A stretch of DNA of 64,000 nt from Alteromonas_E sp965248545 (GTDB lineage Bacteria; Pseudomonadota; Gammaproteobacteria; Enterobacterales; Alteromonadaceae): positions 1,674,001 through 1,738,000 of the forward strand of contig OZ252110.1 in assembly GCA_965248545.1 (NCBI GenBank), read 5' to 3'. A program made the translations under genes and the position numbers. Within the stretch, counting starts at the first letter, position 1; every line of letters starts with the position of its first letter. This document shows, piece after piece, positions 59,763 through 64,000 of the stretch. Under the pieces are notes generated by a model. That model had not been told where the DNA came from, did no database searches, and saw nothing but the letters and a program-made list of their open reading frames with translations.

Positions 59763-60797
59763 GTGAAAACGACCATAAAAGACGTCGCTAAGTTAGCTGG
59801 GGTCTCATTCAAAACAGTGTCGCGGGTGATAAATCACGAGCCGTCGGTTAAACCAGAGACGGTAGAAAAAGTAAATCAAGCTATTGCTCAGCTGAATTAT
59901 CAACCTAATACTGCGGCGCGCAATCTGGCAAGCACCAACACCTATGCGATTGGTTATGTGTACGATAACCCCAATGCGTATTACATCATTAATATGCAAA
60001 ACGGTATTTTGAATGAATGCCGCGCACGAGGTTACGAACTCATTATTCACCCTTGTCACGCCAATAGTGCTACTTTGACTGATGAGCTAGTCAGAATGAG
60101 TAAGCGTTCCCAACTGGCAGGGCTGGTTTTGTCTCCACCGATGTCAGAGATGGCGAGTGTCATGGATGTACTGGATGAGCTGGAAATTCCATATGTGCGA
60201 ATCGTGTCGGGTAGTGCCACTAAACGCAATCATCGCCCCTGTGTTTTCGTGCACGACCGCGATGCATCGCGCAACATTGTAGAGCACTTGGTTGACCAAG
60301 GGCACAAGCGCATAGGCTTCATTTCTGGTGACCATGGGCACCGTTCAACCGAAGAGCGTAAACTTGGTTATCGAGAAGCATTGGCAAATCACGGGATTGC
60401 CTTCGATAGTGATCTTGAGGTTGATGGAACCTACTCGTTTGAAAGTGGTGTGAAAGGGTTTAAACAACTTATGGCATCTAAACAACCACCAACTGCCATA
60501 TTTGCCTGTAACGACGAAATAGCGTCGGGTAGTTTGTTTGCAGCGCGCCTAAACGGCGTAGATGTGCCATCCGACCTCGCGATTGCGGGCTTCGAGAACA
60601 GTCCATTTTCATTGCAGACCTGGCCTAAGTTAACTACAGCCGCTCAGCCAACAGGTGAGATTGCGAGTCAAGCGGCGGCCAGTTTAATTGAAGAAATTCA
60701 AGCTCGCCGAGCGGGTCAACCTGCGCCAGAGCAGGCCAAACATACCCATTTCCATCCAGAACTGGTCATTCGCGAATCTACCTATATACCGGAGTAG
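59763..60797 (+). CDS. nagR: LacI-family regulator of GlcNAc utilisation
   Basis: A 344-residue repressor starting at GTG (AAGGAATT upstream). The HTH reads TIKDVAKLAGVSFKTVSRVIN (split: recognition helix VSFKTVSRVI), with the hinge region LNYQPNTAARNL. The periplasmic-binding-like effector domain spans about 60-340. Position divergent from the nag operon and the three TGACAnCGnTGTCA dyads support its assignment as NagR, released by GlcNAc-6-phosphate or glucosamine-6-phosphate. The last codons GAG TAG supply the ribosome site of the halogenase gene 4 bases later. Confidence 0.88.
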   Translation: MKTTIKDVAKLAGVSFKTVSRVINHEPSVKPETVEKVNQAIAQLNYQPNTAARNLASTNTYAIGYVYDNPNAYYIINMQNGILNECRARGYELIIHPCHANSATLTDELVRMSKRSQLAGLVLSPPMSEMASVMDVLDELEIPYVRIVSGSATKRNHRPCVFVHDRDASRNIVEHLVDQGHKRIGFISGDHGHRSTEERKLGYREALANHGIAFDSDLEVDGTYSFESGVKGFKQLMASKQPPTAIFACNDEIASGSLFAARLNGVDVPSDLAIAGFENSPFSLQTWPKLTTAAQPTGEIASQAAASLIEEIQARRAGQPAPEQAKHTHFHPELVIRESTYIPE

Positions 60798-60801
60798 TGT
60801 T

Positions 60802-62370
60802 ATGTCAAAAGCGATTCAATCGATCGTCATTGTCGGTGGTGGTACCGCCGGTTGGTTGTGCGCAGCGTATTTGGCCAGAATGCTTCCGCAAAAACGCAGT
60901 AATGGCGTTTCGATAACCTTGGTTGAGTCGCCAGATGTGAAACCGATTGGGGTGGGAGAAGGGACGTGGCCAACGATGCGGGCGACGTTGCAGCGAATTG
61001 GCATTTCAGAGTCGCGTTTTATGCAGGAGTGCAATGCGACCTTCAAACAAGCGTCTAAGTTTGTGAATTGGCGCACAAATCCACAACCGGGCTTAACCGA
61101 TTTTTACTATCACTTGTTTGATGCGCCTTCATTAAGTTGGCCTATAAATCCGGTACCTTCGTGGTTGGCAAGTGCTTACTCCGATGCGGCTTGTGACTAT
61201 GCAGACGCCATATCGGTTCAACAACTCGCCTGTGAAGCGAGTCTCGCGCCAAAAACGATGACAACACCAGAATATGAGGGCCTATTACACTATGCCTATC
61301 ATTTGGATGCGGGAAAGTTTGCGCAACTATTGCAACAGGTAGCCACTGAAGAATTAGGCGTTAATCATATTCTCGCCAATGTGACGGTGGTAAATAAGAC
61401 TGCAGAGAAACGTATAGTCAGTGTTGAAACCGACACCGCAGGTACCATTGCAGGCGACTTTTTCGTCGATTGCACCGGTTTCGCGTGCAAATTATTGGGT
61501 GAAACCCTGGGCGTTGATTTCAAAGATTATGACGACATTTTGTTGACCGACCGAGCCGTTGCTATTCAAGTTCCATACGCCGACGCCGAAATGGACGTTA
61601 AACCGTTCACTCAGTCGACTGCGCAGGCTTGCGGGTGGATCTGGGATATCGGACTCACACACCGGCGCGGTACAGGCTACGTGTATTCATCGCGTCATTG
61701 TGATGATGCAACTGCGGAGCAAACACTCAGAGACTATATTGGCAAACAAGCAGACGGCCTCAGTGTGCGCCATCTGAAGATTAGAAGTGGTCGGCGCGAA
61801 AAAATCTGGTCTGGCAATTGCCTAGCGATTGGCTTATCTGCCGCTTTTATGGAGCCCTTGGAGGCGAGCGCTATATTCCTAATTGAAGCGTCGTGTTACA
61901 TGCTGGCTGATATGTTCCCGGCGGAAGACGCAGAGCTGGAGTATGTTGCCGAGCAATTTAATCAATCTTTCGCGTATCGCTGGGACAAGGTCGTTGAGTT
62001 TATCAAACTGCACTATGTACTCAGTGGTCGAGATGACTCAGCGTTTTGGCGTGACAACAAAGATCCTGCTAGTTGGCCTAACGGATTTGCTGAAAAACTC
62101 TCGCGGTGGCAGACCTCAATACCGAGTCAATATGAATTTAGTCATGCGTTTGAGCCCTTCACCCGTGAGAGCTACGAATTTATCTTGTATGGCATGCAGC
62201 CACGCGCAAAGCTCGCTAGAGTTGCCGCAAACAGTGGCATGCTTGACCCGGATGCACAACGCGGTTTTGAGATTGTAAAACAGCGCAAAACGCAGCTGTC
62301 TAGCGTCTTGGGCAATCATCGAGCGTTATTGGAACGGCTACAAAACGAGCGCTTCCCAGCAGCAAACTAA
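60802..62370 (+). CDS. Flavin-dependent halogenase family protein (tryptophan-halogenase-like) 1
   Basis: A 522-residue FAD-dependent protein of the tryptophan halogenase family. The FAD motif VGGGTAGW (11-18), GVGEGTWPTMR, the lysine matching the catalytic K79 of PrnA/RebH (K82 in NATFKQASKFVNW) and the glutamate of EPLEAS are present. The WxWxIP halogenase motif reads WIWDIG, so its proline is lost. Members of this branch occur beside TonB-dependent receptors and GlcNAc/chitin genes; tryptophan chlorination is not established for them. It is cotranscribed with nagR (4-base gap) and ends one base from the second family member. Confidence 0.87.
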   Translation: MSKAIQSIVIVGGGTAGWLCAAYLARMLPQKRSNGVSITLVESPDVKPIGVGEGTWPTMRATLQRIGISESRFMQECNATFKQASKFVNWRTNPQPGLTDFYYHLFDAPSLSWPINPVPSWLASAYSDAACDYADAISVQQLACEASLAPKTMTTPEYEGLLHYAYHLDAGKFAQLLQQVATEELGVNHILANVTVVNKTAEKRIVSVETDTAGTIAGDFFVDCTGFACKLLGETLGVDFKDYDDILLTDRAVAIQVPYADAEMDVKPFTQSTAQACGWIWDIGLTHRRGTGYVYSSRHCDDATAEQTLRDYIGKQADGLSVRHLKIRSGRREKIWSGNCLAIGLSAAFMEPLEASAIFLIEASCYMLADMFPAEDAELEYVAEQFNQSFAYRWDKVVEFIKLHYVLSGRDDSAFWRDNKDPASWPNGFAEKLSRWQTSIPSQYEFSHAFEPFTRESYEFILYGMQPRAKLARVAANSGMLDPDAQRGFEIVKQRKTQLSSVLGNHRALLERLQNERFPAAN

Positions 62371-62371
62371 G

Positions 62372-63850
62372 TTAGAATCTTGCGGCCAATGCCGCGTAAT
62401 ATTGTTGCGCCTTCTGGTGCAAGTCTCCTGACGTTGCGTCAATGTGCTGCTTGAAATATCCGCTGCCGGCTAACAAGCAATACCAGCTGGGTCTTAAGTA
62501 GGCCAACACTGCAGCGTGCTTGTCTAGCACTGGTTCCAGCGGCTCCCCTGCTTCCCACGTTTGCAAGATCTCAGCAAGTCGGTCAGACATCGGGGTTTCG
62601 TAACGGTTTATGCGCCAGTATTCAGAATCATTGCGGCTATTGGTTTTGTAGTGCGCAACAATATAGTCTCGTATGCCATCAATCAGATTATTAATACGGG
62701 TGTTCACGGAGTCGTGAGCTGCCGCCGATTGATTGACGGCGAGGCCGTTTGCATTGAGCTGCTGAATGAATTGCTGTAGCGAAAATTGCACCAGCATCAG
62801 TGCTGTTGCTTCCAGAGGCTCGATAAATCCTTGCGATAAGCCAATCGCCATACAGTTCGCGTACAAATGCTCGCGTCTGCGCCCGACGCGCATTTTGAGA
62901 TGTCTTGCAGCAACTGAATCATCCACACCTAGTTGGCGGCGCAGAGTGCTTTCTGCCTCATCTGCAGAGCAATGTTGCTCGCTATAAACATAGCCATTGC
63001 CCTGTCTAGATTGCAATGGGATTTGCCACATCCAACCATGCTGCAGTGCCTCTGAGCGAGTTTCTGTGGGGATTACTCTATCGTCGCAATACTGGGTCTG
63101 GATCGCTACGGCCGCGTTATTCAGTAAGTTATCTGAAAAAGGTAGTAGAGGCACATTTAGCGTCTTCTCGATCAATAAACCGGCGAAGCCACTACAGTCG
63201 ACAAAGACATCTGCTGAAATTGTTTGGCCGTCGTTGGTCGTTATGCTTGCAATAGTACCATTACTGCTTTGCCGAACATGATCCACTGTACCGATGCAAT
63301 GCTTAACGCCACGCTGTATTGCGACATCACGCATATAGTTGCCTAATTTACCGGCGTCGAAGTGGTAGGCGTAGTCTAGGCTGGCGTTGCTGCCCTCTGG
63401 TAGCAGCGGCGATTTGCCTTGGGAAGACAAGTATGATGCCAGGAAAAACGGATCGGGTTGCGCTGCAACGGCTTGGCCGCGACGACGCTGATTAGCTAGC
63501 TCAAAAAAATCATCACCGTGGGCTAAATCATAAGATGAGTAGAACGGATGATAGTAGCTTTCATAACCTTTGACCGTCGACCAGTTGGGGAAGCGAATAC
63601 CGCATTTATAGGTCGCATCGCAGGCATCCATCCAATCGCTCTCCGCGATCCCGACCTGCCGAAAAAAGTCTCTTATATAGGGCGTTGTGCCCTCACCTAC
63701 GCCAATCGTACCTATTGTGTCAGACTCGATAAGCGTGATTTGCGTGGGGTGCTGCAACTGTGCTTGAAGCATGAGAGCTGACATCCAGCCGGCGGTTCCG
63801 CCGCCTACAATTAAGATGCGAATCGGTTCACTAGATTGACTTTTTTGCAT
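62372..63850 (-). CDS. Flavin-dependent halogenase family protein (tryptophan-halogenase-like) 2
   Basis: A 492-residue paralogue of the previous gene product, convergent with it. FAD motif VGGGTAGW (15-22), GVGEGTTPYIR, K82 in DATYKCGIRFPNW and a complete WMWQIP motif (in HGWMWQIPLQ) are visible, plus EPLEAT. The key lysine falls at residue 82 in both proteins. The ATG at 63850 is chosen; a TTG at 63856 is closer to the GGAG and is possible. A NagR-type dyad overlaps its promoter, tying it to GlcNAc. The substrate is unknown. Confidence 0.87.
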   Translation of the reverse strand: MQKSQSSEPIRILIVGGGTAGWMSALMLQAQLQHPTQITLIESDTIGTIGVGEGTTPYIRDFFRQVGIAESDWMDACDATYKCGIRFPNWSTVKGYESYYHPFYSSYDLAHGDDFFELANQRRRGQAVAAQPDPFFLASYLSSQGKSPLLPEGSNASLDYAYHFDAGKLGNYMRDVAIQRGVKHCIGTVDHVRQSSNGTIASITTNDGQTISADVFVDCSGFAGLLIEKTLNVPLLPFSDNLLNNAAVAIQTQYCDDRVIPTETRSEALQHGWMWQIPLQSRQGNGYVYSEQHCSADEAESTLRRQLGVDDSVAARHLKMRVGRRREHLYANCMAIGLSQGFIEPLEATALMLVQFSLQQFIQQLNANGLAVNQSAAAHDSVNTRINNLIDGIRDYIVAHYKTNSRNDSEYWRINRYETPMSDRLAEILQTWEAGEPLEPVLDKHAAVLAYLRPSWYCLLAGSGYFKQHIDATSGDLHQKAQQYYAALAARF

Positions 63851-63936
63851 GTTCAAGGCTTCTCCAGGGCATCTTTTTACAACTTTTTTATTCTCGTCAG
63901 CCCACGAATATTAAGGGGTGGCAGGGGGTACTGTAA

Positions 63937-63973
63937 ATTAATTGTAAAAAAAGTCTTGATGACAACGGTGTCA
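63937..63973 (-). promoter_or_regulatory. NagR-type operator overlapping the promoter of halogenase gene 2
   Basis: TGACAACGGTGTCA at 63960-63973 fits TGACAnCGnTGTCA. On the minus strand it contains a -35 box TTGTCA (63965-63960), followed after 17 bases by ATTAAT (63942-63937). Repressor binding would cover the -35 box. The operator could also serve a rightward gene beyond the window. Confidence 0.72.
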
Positions 63974-64000
63974 CGGATTAGTATTGATCAAAATGACATC

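Noticed and set aside
60802..63850. Calling the two halogenase-like genes true tryptophan halogenases of a secondary-metabolite cluster
   Set aside because: No biosynthetic genes are nearby, and the regulatory and gene context is GlcNAc use.
1..64000. tRNA, rRNA, CRISPR, insertion sequence, integrase or phage genes
   Set aside because: Intergenic spaces were read on both strands and no cloverleaf, regular repeat array or transposase/integrase frame was recognised.

Overview
The window reads as a densely coding stretch of chromosome from a marine, aerobic gammaproteobacterium of the Alteromonadales type. This rests on the nagP/nagA/SIS-type nagB/nagK set under a LacI-type NagR, H-NOX signalling, secreted S9 peptidases, MipA/OmpV proteins and frequent AraC, LytTR and TetR regulators. 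The genus cannot be fixed from sequence reading alone. No tRNA, rRNA, CRISPR array, insertion sequence or phage gene was seen. No gene-free stretch clearly exceeds 300 bases; the longest is 20156-20455.

Layout. 1-8877: extracellular polysaccharide region (an LruC-domain surface protein cut by the window edge, three glycosyltransferases, an acetyltransferase, a Wzy/O-antigen-ligase protein and a Wzx-like flippase). 8890-12671: a nitric-oxide signalling module (H-NOX sensor, its histidine kinase broken by an in-frame TGA, a lone receiver and a receiver with a degenerate HD-GYP domain). 12750-21655: hydrolases and regulators. 21896-26795: an RND/MMPL exporter with a LolA-like protein and an outer-membrane barrel. 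26853-37774: a sulfide/sulfane-sulfur island with a FisR-like sigma-54 activator, sulfide:quinone oxidoreductase, a c-type haem protein, a complete cytochrome bd operon (cydABX plus cydDC), a persulfide-dioxygenase-like protein and a sulfur-transferase-like protein; an MCP and a TauE exporter follow. 40350-50380: outer-membrane proteins, two S9 peptidases and a class-C serine hydrolase. 50443-52578: cupin and SDR genes divergent from a TetR regulator. 52630-63850: a chitin/GlcNAc locus with two flavin-dependent halogenase-family genes.

The strongest unannotated signal is regulatory. Five good and one weaker GG-N10-GC (sigma-54) promoters were found. Those in the polysaccharide region lie 50-95 bases downstream of paired TTGCA-N3-TGCAA boxes, which resemble LuxO boxes. 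Those of the sulfide island lie downstream of tandem TGTCA-N4-TGACA dyads, the probable sites of the FisR-like activator encoded between them. A third motif, TGACAnCGnTGTCA (NagR), marks the GlcNAc locus and recurs at the right edge, implying that the halogenase gene and whatever lies beyond belong to the same regulon.

Proposed logic (inference): NO sensed by H-NOX would normally reach the receiver proteins beside the polysaccharide genes, but in this strain the kinase looks truncated. Reactive sulfur sensed by the FisR-like protein would switch on both sulfide oxidation and a sulfide-tolerant terminal oxidase to accept the electrons.
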